Shown: positions 52,159 through 59,126 of the stretch, in pieces
How positions within the stretch are numbered: the stretch's first letter is position 1
How the letters are laid out: every line of letters begins with the position of its first letter
Notes under the pieces: model-generated
Database searches by the model: none
The model's input: only the letters and a program-made list of their open reading frames with translations
What the model was told of the DNA's origin: nothing
From: Patescibacteria group bacterium
GTDB taxonomy: Bacteria > Patescibacteriota > Gracilibacteria > UM-FILTER-43-11
Reading direction: 5' to 3'
DNA length: 64,000 bases
NCBI GenBank assembly: GCA_018817125.1
Contig: JAHIUN010000012.1
Coordinates: forward strand, 1-64,000
Program-made: the position numbers and the translations under genes

Positions 52159-52707
52159 TTATCGCCACTTAATACTACACCCCATGCTCGGGTACTGGGG
52201 TTCGGGAACAGGCTGACTCTCTAAAATTGCATCAAGCGCTGTCCGCAATTCCCGTTTTTCCACTGCGTCTTCTTCCTGCCAGTTGTCATCCAAACGGCCG
52301 TGATAAGCGAGCTTACGGCCCTGATCAAAAACATAGATATCGGGCGTACATTGGGCCTGATAAACCTTGGCGACCTCCTGAGATTCATCGTGCAGATAAA
52401 CGAAATTAATTTCCTTTTTCTCCGCAATTTTTTTCATATTTTCGAAAGAGTCATCGGGGAAGTTTTTGGATTCATTGGAGTTGATACCGATGAGCTGGAC
52501 GCCTTTATCGGCGTAATGGAACTGGAGGCGGATTAAGCGGTTCAGGATGGCCTGCACATACGGGCAATGGTTGCACATAAAGATGATGACCACCGCCTTT
52601 TTGTCGGCAAAATTGGAAGGGGAATAGGTTTTGTCATCAGTGCCGGGCAGGCTGAAGTCGATGATATCAGACCCCATCGGAAGCTGGAGGGATTCGAGTA
52701 ATACCAT
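52159..52707 (-). CDS. Thioredoxin-like (AhpC/TSA-type) protein
   Basis: 182 residues, no signal peptide. The redox site is CNHC in VVIIFMCNHCPYVQAIL, a form common in thioredoxin-like proteins of the redoxin group. FSLPGTDDKTYS (start), GVQLIGINSN and CTPDIYVFDQGRKLAYHG (cis-Pro region) complete the fold. Partner unknown. It lies 14 bases downstream of the guanine deaminase gene on the same strand. Confidence 0.88.
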   Translation of the reverse strand: MVLLESLQLPMGSDIIDFSLPGTDDKTYSPSNFADKKAVVIIFMCNHCPYVQAILNRLIRLQFHYADKGVQLIGINSNESKNFPDDSFENMKKIAEKKEINFVYLHDESQEVAKVYQAQCTPDIYVFDQGRKLAYHGRLDDNWQEEDAVEKRELRTALDAILESQPVPEPQYPSMGCSIKWR

Positions 52708-52721
52708 TGCAATTGAGTTAA

Positions 52722-53186
52722 TTAATATTGGACTTTATCTGTTTTTTCCTCCCATTCTCTAAAAGGCTTTAAGCATTCCTCCCGATCCGCCTGCATCATT
52801 TCGACCTGAGGCTCTTTGGCGGTGCCACGAATGACATCGTAAATGAACTGGTCATCGAAATCGATAGCGGCCGCATCAGCCTGTGTGCATCCGTAGACCA
52901 TCTTTTTCATCTTGGCCCAATGTACCGCCCCTAAACACATGGGGCATGGTTCGCACGTTGAATAGATCTCACAATCAGACAAATCGAAGGTCCCGAGCTT
53001 TTTGGTCGCGTCACGAATCGCATTTACCTCCGCATGAGCGGTGGGATCATTTGTTTCAAGGACACGGTTGTGATTACGGGCAATCACTTCGCCGTTTCGG
53101 ACAATAACAACCCCAAACGGACCGCCGTGATTATTACGAATACCGTTTTGAGCCTCTTCAACAGCCAGATTCATGAATTCATTCAT
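52722..53186 (-). CDS. guaD: Guanine deaminase / nucleoside deaminase
   Basis: 154 residues of the cytidine-deaminase fold. Zinc ligands: HAEVNAI and PCPMCLGAVHWA. The GGPFGVVIVRNGEVIA, NDPTAHAE and FDDQFIYDVI blocks, and the domain-swapped C-terminal EWEEKTDKVQY, match guanine deaminase of the GuaD type (as in Bacillus) better than TadA. It starts one base after the stop of the upstream membrane gene. Confidence 0.85.
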   Translation of the reverse strand: MNEFMNLAVEEAQNGIRNNHGGPFGVVIVRNGEVIARNHNRVLETNDPTAHAEVNAIRDATKKLGTFDLSDCEIYSTCEPCPMCLGAVHWAKMKKMVYGCTQADAAAIDFDDQFIYDVIRGTAKEPQVEMMQADREECLKPFREWEEKTDKVQY

Positions 53187-53187
53187 A

Positions 53188-53412
53188 TTACTTTTTCTTT
53201 AAATGATAAAGCTCATAAGCCGCCACTATCACGAAAATGATCTGTAAGGGAACAAAAATCACATCTCTCAAAAATAGGGAATACGCCTCTAAAAGAAGTC
53301 CTCCTATAATGAAATAGATGTTTTGGTTGATGCGATTTTTAGTGATTACACCAATGGTGATAAACACCAGACCGGCCGCCCCAAGGATTTTGAAGATGAG
53401 TGATAATTCCAT
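53188..53412 (-). CDS. Small membrane protein
   Basis: 74 residues from the ATG at 53412 (MELSLIFKILG). Three hydrophobic helices: IFKILGAAGLVFITIGVI, IYFIIGGLLLEAYSLFL and VIFVPLQIIFVIVAAYEL. It ends with the basic LKKK. No family is recognised. Its ATG follows the end of the frameshifted 53414 gene by one base, and guaD follows its stop by one base, so these genes form an operon. Confidence 0.6.
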   Translation of the reverse strand: MELSLIFKILGAAGLVFITIGVITKNRINQNIYFIIGGLLLEAYSLFLRDVIFVPLQIIFVIVAAYELYHLKKK

Positions 53413-53413
53413 A

Positions 53414-53735
53414 TTATTTTTTCTTACGTTTAAATAAACGACGGATGCCTTTCGCGATGAAATAGCGGATGAGTACAATCACACCCGCATCCGCTCCAGC
53501 AGTCTCGGCGAACCTGATTCACATAAGACTGATACTGTGCCTGTACATAATTATTAGCGCTTGAAGAATCTAAACCGACCTGATCGCAATATTGGCCATA
53601 GAGGGCGCATTTGCAATAATAAGCGGCAATCAGGACTCCGCAGAAGACAGATGTGGTAAACCTGGCTTGAACCAACTGGTTTAACATTAAAAATAATCCG
53701 ACATCAGCAAGCAGAATGGAAAAATATTTTTTCAT
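53414..53735 (-). pseudogene. Small membrane protein gene with a probable frameshift
   Basis: From the ATG at 53735 the frame gives a signal-like helix (MKKYFSILLADVGLFLML) and a Cys-containing middle, then turns into an implausible tail (CWSGCGCDCTHPLF). In the next frame the same DNA reads ETAGADAGVIVLIRYFIAKG then IRRLFKRKKK and stops at 53414, a normal-looking membrane helix with basic end. A single-base change near 53505-53515 would restore one ORF of about 107 codons ending one base before the next gene. It may be a real mutation, a sequencing error, or programmed slippage. Confidence 0.55.
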
Positions 53736-53846
53736 GATGATCATTTTATTTTTAAACAAAATGATTATACCTTAAAAAACATTGGCGAAAAAAACTTTTT
53801 GCTATACAATGGCGTCGCAAATCGTGGGGATGTAGCTCAGTTGGCT

Positions 53847-53880
53847 AGAGCGGTCCGATGTAGCATCGGACAGGTCAGGG
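53847..53880 (+). repeat. 34-bp direct repeat around the GIY-YIG unit, copy 1
   Basis: Starts AGAGCGGTCCGATGTA; identical to 54272-54305 except one base in the palindrome centre. Confidence 0.92.
53854..53870. repeat. Palindrome family A, copy 3
   Basis: TCCGATGTAGCATCGGA, located at the anticodon-arm position of the tRNA relic. Confidence 0.88.
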
Positions 53881-53914
53881 ATTCGCTGGGCTAAAATAGG
53901 TTATTTGCAATCGT

Positions 53915-53991
<77 letters not shown>

Positions 53992-54021
53992 CTTAGTATT
54001 TTTGATGTCTTTTGTGTTCTG

Positions 54022-54288
54022 ATGAAAAATTGTGTTTATATTCTTTTGTGTAAAAACGGAAATTATTATATTGGCAGCACGCACAATCTTTACGCGAGGT
54101 TGGAGCAACATTGGTGTGGGTTAGTTAAAACTACTAAGAATTTACGGCCATTGTTTTTGTTGTTTTTTCAGTCATTTTCCTCAATAAAATATGCAAGACA
54201 AGTAGAATATCGTCTTAAAAAATTTAAAAATAAAAAAATAATTAAAAAAATTATTTCTGATGGTCAAATTAAGAGCGGTCCGATGTAA
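54022..54288 (+). CDS. Small GIY-YIG nuclease-like protein
   Basis: 88 residues of the YhbQ/UPF0213-type GIY-YIG fold: VYILLCKNGNYYIGSTHNLYARLEQH, then TKNLRPLFLLFFQSF and YARQVEYRLKKFKNKKII. The Tyr pair, the Arg (YARLEQH) and the Glu (VEYRLKK) of the nuclease site are present. The last codons (SGPM-stop) are encoded by a tRNA relic and a family A palindrome. It sits between tRNA-Ala and the 3' relic. A longer reading frame would begin inside the tRNA; Met at 54022 is the family start. Confidence 0.85.
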   Translation: MKNCVYILLCKNGNYYIGSTHNLYARLEQHWCGLVKTTKNLRPLFLLFFQSFSSIKYARQVEYRLKKFKNKKIIKKIISDGQIKSGPM

Positions 54289-54329
54289 CATCGGACAGGT
54301 CAGGGGTTCAAGCCCCCTCATCTCCACCA
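54272..54329 (+). pseudogene. 3' part of a tRNA-Ala-like relic
   Basis: Family A palindrome at the anticodon-arm position (54279-54295), then CAGGTCAGGGGTTCAAGCCC and the rest of the T-arm and acceptor strand identical to tRNA-Ala, including CCA. The 5' half is absent here but present at 53826-53880. Confidence 0.8.
54279..54295. repeat. Palindrome family A, copy 4
   Basis: TCCGATGTAACATCGGA, perfect 8-1-8; contains the stop codon of the GIY-YIG gene. Confidence 0.9.
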
Positions 54330-54361
54330 TTTAAGATTTGAGTCTTTAATGGCTAATCAGG

Positions 54362-55408
54362 TTATTTCTTATCTTTCTCCATCGATTCGACGAATTTCTT
54401 ACCCATCGATCTATTGAAAGAATCTTTTTGAGGCTTCTGAATGGAGGCAATTCTCTTGGACATAGCCCCTTCAAGTTTCACAGAATCATCAGTTAGATGT
54501 AGTACACGCACTGGCGTCCATCTTTCCTCGTAGAAGGCTGCATTTTTCTTTACGGGATTAAACATTTCAACTGGCCTTTCACCTAGGGTCATCTGGCGAA
54601 CACCAGCTGCTACTATATCGACCAATTGGATTCCTACATAGTCTTTTGAGTCAACAAATTGAACTCCGTTCTTAAATATCTGACTTATAGAATAGCCTTC
54701 TTTCCCATCTATCTCAGTTAAGTACTTTTTGACTGGATGGCCTTCATGTTCAAATCCTTCAATCATATTTAGTCTCAATCCATTAGCCCGAGAATCAAGA
54801 GTCGGAACAAGGGTTTCATTTATATACTTTTTCATTTTCTTGCTACTCGACTCATCGACAAAAAAATCAAATTCTTCAAAACTTTTTGCGTACTTTCTGC
54901 CGTAGTAATGCATAAATATTTTTTTCAATGCCTCAGACAATTGAGTATTCATCATTTGCATCTTTACATAGTCAGCATCACCTATCTTCTTTGGGTTTTC
55001 TGCCCAACGCTCCTTTTCTTCAATAAAGTCCTTAACAGCCTTAGCCTTTACAGGTCCACTCATATATTTTTCTTTGGCATTTTTCAGTCTTTTGGCCTGA
55101 TCTGCTCGATGGGTTTGCATCTTGGCTGTTGTGTGTTGAGCGTGTGGAATAATACTTACACAGAGCCTGATATCCAAGTTGCGTCCAATAAAGGTGAAAA
55201 CTTTATTCATATTGCTGTCCAAGAGTTGCGACCCTTTAATTTCACCGTTTGAATCTCGCTCAGATTTGGAGACCTGCTTTTCAAAACGCTTCCAAAAGCT
55301 ATCTAATTTCTTTTTGGCACAGTCAGGGATGATAAGTGTACAGAGAACTGAAACATCATCTGCTTGTTTAAGATCAAAATTGCCGCTTTCATCGATAAAC
55401 ACCTCCAT
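54362..55408 (-). CDS. DUF3800-domain protein
   Basis: 348 residues. The DUF3800 (PF12686) signature is the N-terminal MEVFIDESGNF; a second acidic site is FFVDESSSKK (near 200) and a third is YVGIQLVDIVAAGV. The layout is RNase-H-like with metal-binding acids. The role is unknown; the family is frequent in phage-defence and mobile regions. I start at 55408 because the DESG motif begins there in homologs; 15 more codons are open upstream. A TATAAT (minus strand, 55445-55450) lies 36 bases upstream. Confidence 0.82.
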   Translation of the reverse strand: MEVFIDESGNFDLKQADDVSVLCTLIIPDCAKKKLDSFWKRFEKQVSKSERDSNGEIKGSQLLDSNMNKVFTFIGRNLDIRLCVSIIPHAQHTTAKMQTHRADQAKRLKNAKEKYMSGPVKAKAVKDFIEEKERWAENPKKIGDADYVKMQMMNTQLSEALKKIFMHYYGRKYAKSFEEFDFFVDESSSKKMKKYINETLVPTLDSRANGLRLNMIEGFEHEGHPVKKYLTEIDGKEGYSISQIFKNGVQFVDSKDYVGIQLVDIVAAGVRQMTLGERPVEMFNPVKKNAAFYEERWTPVRVLHLTDDSVKLEGAMSKRIASIQKPQKDSFNRSMGKKFVESMEKDKK

Positions 55409-55507
55409 AATATTAGCTAAAAAATAGTGAATAAACGGAGTGTTATTATACACCTTTTTAGCCCTATTAAAAAGGATTCTGCCTACTTGTACAGAATACC
55501 ATTCTCC

Positions 55508-55966
55508 TTATTCATAAGTTGAGAGTCCACCGTCCATAATCATTGCTTTATCAGCACAGAAGTAGCCCAATTCAATTCGATAAATATCACTAAAGTTACC
55601 TAGCAAGTCGTTAATATCGGCGGAGCTGCCTATGGCCTCCTTTTTGAAGATATAAGTCTTATTTGTATTAAGTCTGATTACGAGATTCTCCTCGCCCTCA
55701 AAAATCTTATCTCCCGTATAAACACCTTCTTCGAAGGAATCGTTAAAAAGGATAGTGTGCTGTTGCTCTTTGCCTGGCAACCGAGTACACCTGAAACTGT
55801 TGGGTATTTGTGTCTTAATCTCTGTTGGCATATTACCATTGTCGTCACGCTCAACTGTAAAGTGCCTAAAGCCTAGCTGTGGAACCTGAACATTTTCATT
55901 TTCTTGTTCAGTCGAGCAAGCAGTCAAAACAAATATGGATAGTAGTACTAGTGCAATTTTTTTCAT
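55508..55966 (-). CDS. Putative lipoprotein
   Basis: 152 residues with a textbook lipoprotein signal (MKKIALVLLSIFVLTAC). The mature part is acidic with two cysteines (FRCTRLPG and GYFCADKA). No family is recognised. It precedes the DUF3800 gene on the same strand with a 99-base gap that holds a -10 element. Confidence 0.7.
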   Translation of the reverse strand: MKKIALVLLSIFVLTACSTEQENENVQVPQLGFRHFTVERDDNGNMPTEIKTQIPNSFRCTRLPGKEQQHTILFNDSFEEGVYTGDKIFEGEENLVIRLNTNKTYIFKKEAIGSSADINDLLGNFSDIYRIELGYFCADKAMIMDGGLSTYE

Positions 55967-56126
55967 ATTCCTAATAGATTATAGACAATGAGTAACGGAC
56001 ACTAGCATTATACCCTTCCTTGCCTTTAACAAAAGGTATCTTCTTTATCGACTCGTAAACAAGCGGGTTTTTGAGTATACTGCCAATGAGGTGTTCAAGA
56101 TTTACCTCAACTAGTCCACCATTTAT

Positions 56127-56150
56127 TAACAGCCTTATGGCTGTTTTTTT
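56127..56150 (+). terminator. Terminator-like hairpin
   Basis: AACAGCC-ttat-GGCTGTT followed by TTTTT on the plus strand. No plus-strand gene lies directly upstream, so it may end a stray or antisense transcript. Confidence 0.5.
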
Positions 56151-56202
56151 GACAACGAATGTTATCAGGCTATAATTTAATCTCATCATTTAAAAATCGA
56201 CC

Positions 56203-56424
56203 ATGGAGATCAACGTGTCTACTGTTGGGGAATTAAACCAAGAACGAGATGTTTTGCGGGCTGAAGGATTTGAATTTGAACATGACCGCCCTAATACGCC
56301 CGAGGGGCGGGCTTTGATTATGAGCGAAGAGGCTGCTTTGCGTTCATTGGGTTATCGCACACGCGTTTTACAAGCCGTTACGACCATCGACCTTTGGAAA
56401 CAAGATGCTGGAAAAAAATACTGA
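56203..56424 (+). CDS. Small hypothetical protein, paralogue of the next gene
   Basis: 73 residues. The start MEINVSTVGELNQERDVLRA, followed by EGFEFEHD, has the same layout as the 56467 protein (MKTEIKNFGGESDYRERRGE then LESDGYKL): a strand, a charged helix with Arg, a Gly and a strand. No family is recognised. It may form a short operon with the next gene. Confidence 0.5.
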   Translation: MEINVSTVGELNQERDVLRAEGFEFEHDRPNTPEGRALIMSEEAALRSLGYRTRVLQAVTTIDLWKQDAGKKY

Positions 56425-56466
56425 AGGGTTTATAATAAATCTGAAATAAAAAATAACCTCTCCACC

Positions 56467-56754
56467 ATGAAAACAGAAATTAAAAATTTTGGCGGTGAAA
56501 GCGATTATCGTGAACGTCGCGGAGAACTGGAATCAGATGGTTATAAATTGATTATGACCTATGGTTTTGGTGATCATGACTTTTACCGGCTCAATCTTCA
56601 CGTCACCAAACTGGAAAATGACGGAGAAGTTCAGATACTGCAATGCGAACGGGGATATCAAATATTCCTCAAAAAACCTGAACTGGCAAGGGCAGTCGCG
56701 TTTTTGCAGCAATCCACCCGTGAACAGATTGCTAATGTGAATCAGGCGGTTTAG
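56467..56754 (+). CDS. Small hypothetical protein
   Basis: 95 residues, alpha/beta by pattern, with an N-terminal half resembling the 56203 protein. C-terminal helix LARAVAFLQQSTREQIANV. Its stop overlaps the convergent methyltransferase gene by four bases. No family is recognised. Confidence 0.5.
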   Translation: MKTEIKNFGGESDYRERRGELESDGYKLIMTYGFGDHDFYRLNLHVTKLENDGEVQILQCERGYQIFLKKPELARAVAFLQQSTREQIANVNQAV

Positions 56755-57320
56755 GCTTGATACAAATAAACTTTTCCTTCTTTTTGGAGGGGTTTGATTT
56801 CGTGGATCTGGAACGCGTTGGACACCACGCGCGTGCCGGGTTTTAACGTAGGCCAGACTGTTTTATAAAACTGTTTCATGGCTTTAGGCAGCAGATAGAC
56901 GAAAATAACATCCGCGTCTTTATAGTCCTGCTTCCAGATATTGCCGTATCGGATGTGGGTGTTTTTGGGGTTAAAAAGCTGACGGAACTTACCAAACAGA
57001 TAAAGGGGAATGGAGAGTTCGTAGCCAATGACTTTTTTGGCGAAACGAGCCGCCCTAAAAACCAATCGTCCGTCTCCACACCCCATATCGTAAACGATAT
57101 CGGATGGCTTGAGATCAGCTAACTCCAGCATGGCGTTATGACGCTTCCGGCTGGACGGGACAAAGGGGCCACTGGTAATAGCCGCGTAAGCGCCGGGAAT
57201 CAAAAAAACAAGGATTAACGTTAAAATCAGGCGTGGATCGATGGTATTAATACCAAACACGTAAAAAACAGTAATAATTAGAATGCCGGCGAGGAGGGTA
57301 AAGATGGCGGATTCAGCCAT
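56751..57320 (-). CDS. Membrane-anchored class I SAM methyltransferase
   Basis: 189 residues. Two N-terminal membrane helices (residues 5-50) precede a short methyltransferase domain: motif I DIVYDMGCGDGRLVF, VIGYELS (acidic loop) and DVIFVYLLPKAMKQF (motif IV region). RKRHNAMLELADLKPSD before motif I is like membrane-bound lysine methyltransferases of the FAM173 group, suggested by pattern only. The substrate is unknown, perhaps a membrane protein. Confidence 0.8.
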   Translation of the reverse strand: MAESAIFTLLAGILIITVFYVFGINTIDPRLILTLILVFLIPGAYAAITSGPFVPSSRKRHNAMLELADLKPSDIVYDMGCGDGRLVFRAARFAKKVIGYELSIPLYLFGKFRQLFNPKNTHIRYGNIWKQDYKDADVIFVYLLPKAMKQFYKTVWPTLKPGTRVVSNAFQIHEIKPLQKEGKVYLYQA

Positions 57321-57405
57321 TTAATAACGAGATAACGATATAATGAAACGACGACACAACGATACAACAAAGTCGGTGACCAATCTAGCTGAACGGCCGA
57401 TGGGG
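57321..57405. other. Intergenic region before the tRNA cluster
   Basis: Contains ACGATATAA/ACGACACAACGATACAAC words, low complexity; no gene is visible. Confidence 0.4.
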
Positions 57406-57521
57406 CCCCGCAAAATGTGAAGTGAGCGGAGCGAATGAATTTTGTGGGGAGATGAGGCATTTACGCAAACCGATGTTTTAATGTTTACATTGAAACGTGG
57501 GTTGAAGTAAAATGCCGACGA
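57406..57521 (+). other. tRNA-Val leader: two-hairpin element L, copy 2
   Basis: Hairpin 1: CCCCGCAAAAT (57406-57416) with ATTTTGTGGGG (57439-57449), one G-U pair. Hairpin 2: GGCATTT (57456-57462) with AAATGCC (57510-57516), enclosing GTTTTAATGT-tt-ACATTGAAAC. Ends GACGA directly before the tRNA. Confidence 0.8.
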
Positions 57522-57598
57522 GGGCGATTAGCTCAGTTGGTTAGAGCGCATCGTTGACGTCGATGAGGTCAGTGGTTCGACTCCACTATCGCCCACCA
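57522..57598 (+). tRNA. tRNA-Val (GAC), CCA encoded
   Basis: Acceptor GGGCGAT/ATCGCCC, anticodon arm CATCG-ttGACgt-CGATG, T-arm GGTTCGACTCC, CCA. Confidence 0.95.
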
Positions 57599-57630
57599 TT
57601 TAAGACAATTGGCGGAAGGCCAAATGGGGG

Positions 57631-57745
57631 CCCCGCAAAATGCGAGGCTCGGCCAGGGGTATTTTGCGGGGAAAAGGAAGAATTTGTGGAAATCGAAATT
57701 TGCGAATAAAATAAGCAAACGTAGGTTGTAGCAAAATTCTGACGC
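57631..57745 (+). other. tRNA-Ala leader: two-hairpin element L, copy 3
   Basis: Hairpin 1: CCCCGCAAAAT (57631-57641) and ATTTTGCGGGG (57661-57671), perfect. Hairpin 2: AGAATTT (57679-57685) and AAATTCT (57734-57740), enclosing TTTGC/GCAAA. Ends GACGC directly before the tRNA. Confidence 0.8.
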
Positions 57746-57822
57746 GGGCCTGTAGCTCAGTTGGCTAGAGCGCAGCATTCGCATTGCTGAGGTCAGGGGT
57801 TCAACTCCCCTCAGGTCCACCA
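57746..57822 (+). tRNA. tRNA-Ala (CGC), CCA encoded
   Basis: Acceptor GGGCCTG/CAGGTCC, anticodon arm CAGCA-ttCGCat-TGCTG, CCA. Confidence 0.94.
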
Positions 57823-57843
57823 TTTAAAAAGGGATTTTACTTA

Positions 57844-57920
57844 GGGCGATTAGCTCAGTTGGTTAGAGCGCACGATTCACATTCGTGAGGTCAGTGGTTC
57901 AACTCCACTATCGCCCACCA
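57844..57920 (+). tRNA. tRNA-Val (CAC), CCA encoded
   Basis: Acceptor GGGCGAT/ATCGCCC, anticodon arm CACGA-ttCACat-TCGTG, CCA. Outside the anticodon arm it is nearly identical to tRNA-Val (GAC) at 57522, suggesting duplication. No element L precedes it; the gap is 21 bases. Confidence 0.95.
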
Positions 57921-57955
57921 TTCCGATTTTTAAATGTGCCTGATTTATGTTTCAT

Positions 57956-57984
57956 TTGATTTAAGAGACCGTTTTTCTTACTAT
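57956..57984 (+). promoter_or_regulatory. Promoter for mscS
   Basis: TTGATT, 17-base spacer, TACTAT; 27 bases before the ATG. Confidence 0.55.
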
Positions 57985-58011
57985 GGTAACGACAGTTAAC
58001 CACTATTTATT

Positions 58012-59076
58012 ATGGATTTACTTGAACGCTATTTTAACGGCACGATTTTTTGGGGAAATACAGTGCAGAATTATGTGATCGCCCTTGGGATCCTCATCGG
58101 TCTTTTGATTGTTTTTAAAGTCTTCGAAACAATCATCCTGGCTAAAATCCGGCATTGGGCCCATAAAAGCAAAACGAATATGGACGATGAGCTGATAAAA
58201 ATGATTGAAAATATCCCTGGTATTTTTTATGGATACATAGCTCTTTACATCGCTCTTCAATATCTTGTCGTCCTTCCGATTATCACCAAAATCGCCAACG
58301 CCCTTCTGATTATCCTGATCTTCTATTGGGCGACACAGGCGGCCAGTAATTTAATTGAATATCTTCTGCATCGGGCCGCTCTGAAAAAAGGCCAAACCCC
58401 CGAAAAGACCAGTAGTTATTTTGCTATCACGCTAGTGATTAAAATCGTGCTGTGGTCGGTTGGCATTTTGCTCATCCTTTCAAATTTAGGAATAGACATA
58501 ACGGCTCTGGTGGCCAGTTTAGGAATTGGAGGTATCGCGATTGCACTCGCCCTGCAAAACATACTCAGCGACCTCTTTAGTTCTTTCTCCATTTATTTCG
58601 ACAAACCATTTGAGATTGGAGATTATGTGGTAGTAGGAACTCACAGCGGGACAGTTAAAAAAATCGGATTAAAAACCACGCGTATCCAGGCACTTCAGGG
58701 TGAGGAGATTGTGATATCCAATCACGAACTGACCAGCACACGCATCCAGAACTTTAAGAAGATGAAAAAACGCCGGATTGTTTTTGATTTTGGTGTGGTT
58801 TACGGAACCACACCAGCTAAGCTGAAAAAAATCCCCAAAATAATTAAAACAATTGTCAAAGAAATCACTAAATGCACAATAGACCGCGTTCATTTTAAGG
58901 AATTCGGGGATTTTAGTCTTAACTTTGAGGTGGTTTACTTTATTGACTCCAGAGAATACACGGATTATATGGATGCCCAGCAAAAAATGAACCTGGCGAT
59001 TATTAAAGAATTTGAAAAAGAAGGCATTGAAATGGCCTTCCCCACACAGACGATTTACATGGGCAAAGAGAGTTAG
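58012..59076 (+). CDS. mscS: MscS-family mechanosensitive channel
   Basis: 354 residues. Four or five N-terminal membrane helices, then the pore helix TM3 with the Gly/Ala pattern VASLGIGGIAIALALQN, the SDLFSSFSIYFDKPFEIGDYV block, and the beta domain with SGTVKKIGLKTTRIQALQGE and VISNHELTSTRIQN. It opens under membrane tension to release solutes during osmotic downshock. The C-terminal alpha/beta domain is complete. Confidence 0.93.
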   Translation: MDLLERYFNGTIFWGNTVQNYVIALGILIGLLIVFKVFETIILAKIRHWAHKSKTNMDDELIKMIENIPGIFYGYIALYIALQYLVVLPIITKIANALLIILIFYWATQAASNLIEYLLHRAALKKGQTPEKTSSYFAITLVIKIVLWSVGILLILSNLGIDITALVASLGIGGIAIALALQNILSDLFSSFSIYFDKPFEIGDYVVVGTHSGTVKKIGLKTTRIQALQGEEIVISNHELTSTRIQNFKKMKKRRIVFDFGVVYGTTPAKLKKIPKIIKTIVKEITKCTIDRVHFKEFGDFSLNFEVVYFIDSREYTDYMDAQQKMNLAIIKEFEKEGIEMAFPTQTIYMGKES

Positions 59077-59105
59077 TTGCCTACTTTATAAATTTAGGTT
59101 AAAAT
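59077..59105 (+). promoter_or_regulatory. Promoter for the 59127 gene
   Basis: TTGCCT, 17-base spacer, TAAAAT; 21 bases before the ATG. Confidence 0.5.
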
Positions 59106-59126
59106 CAAACACTTGTTTATTCTAAT

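Larger units (their letters stand above)
53826..53880 (+). pseudogene. 5' part of a tRNA-Ala-like relic
   Basis: Positions 53826-53851 are identical to the acceptor and D-arm half of the tRNA-Ala at 53915. The anticodon arm is replaced by the family A palindrome (53854-53870), then CAGGTCAGGG follows, and the T-arm is missing. Confidence 0.8.

Noticed and set aside
54022-54288. Calling the GIY-YIG gene a proven homing endonuclease
   Set aside because: The small YhbQ-type GIY-YIG family is also found as ordinary chromosomal genes; the tRNA context is suggestive only.
55971-56189. 72-codon minus-strand ORF
   Set aside because: It runs across a terminator-like hairpin, has no ribosome-binding site, no recognisable domain, and a composition like noncoding DNA.
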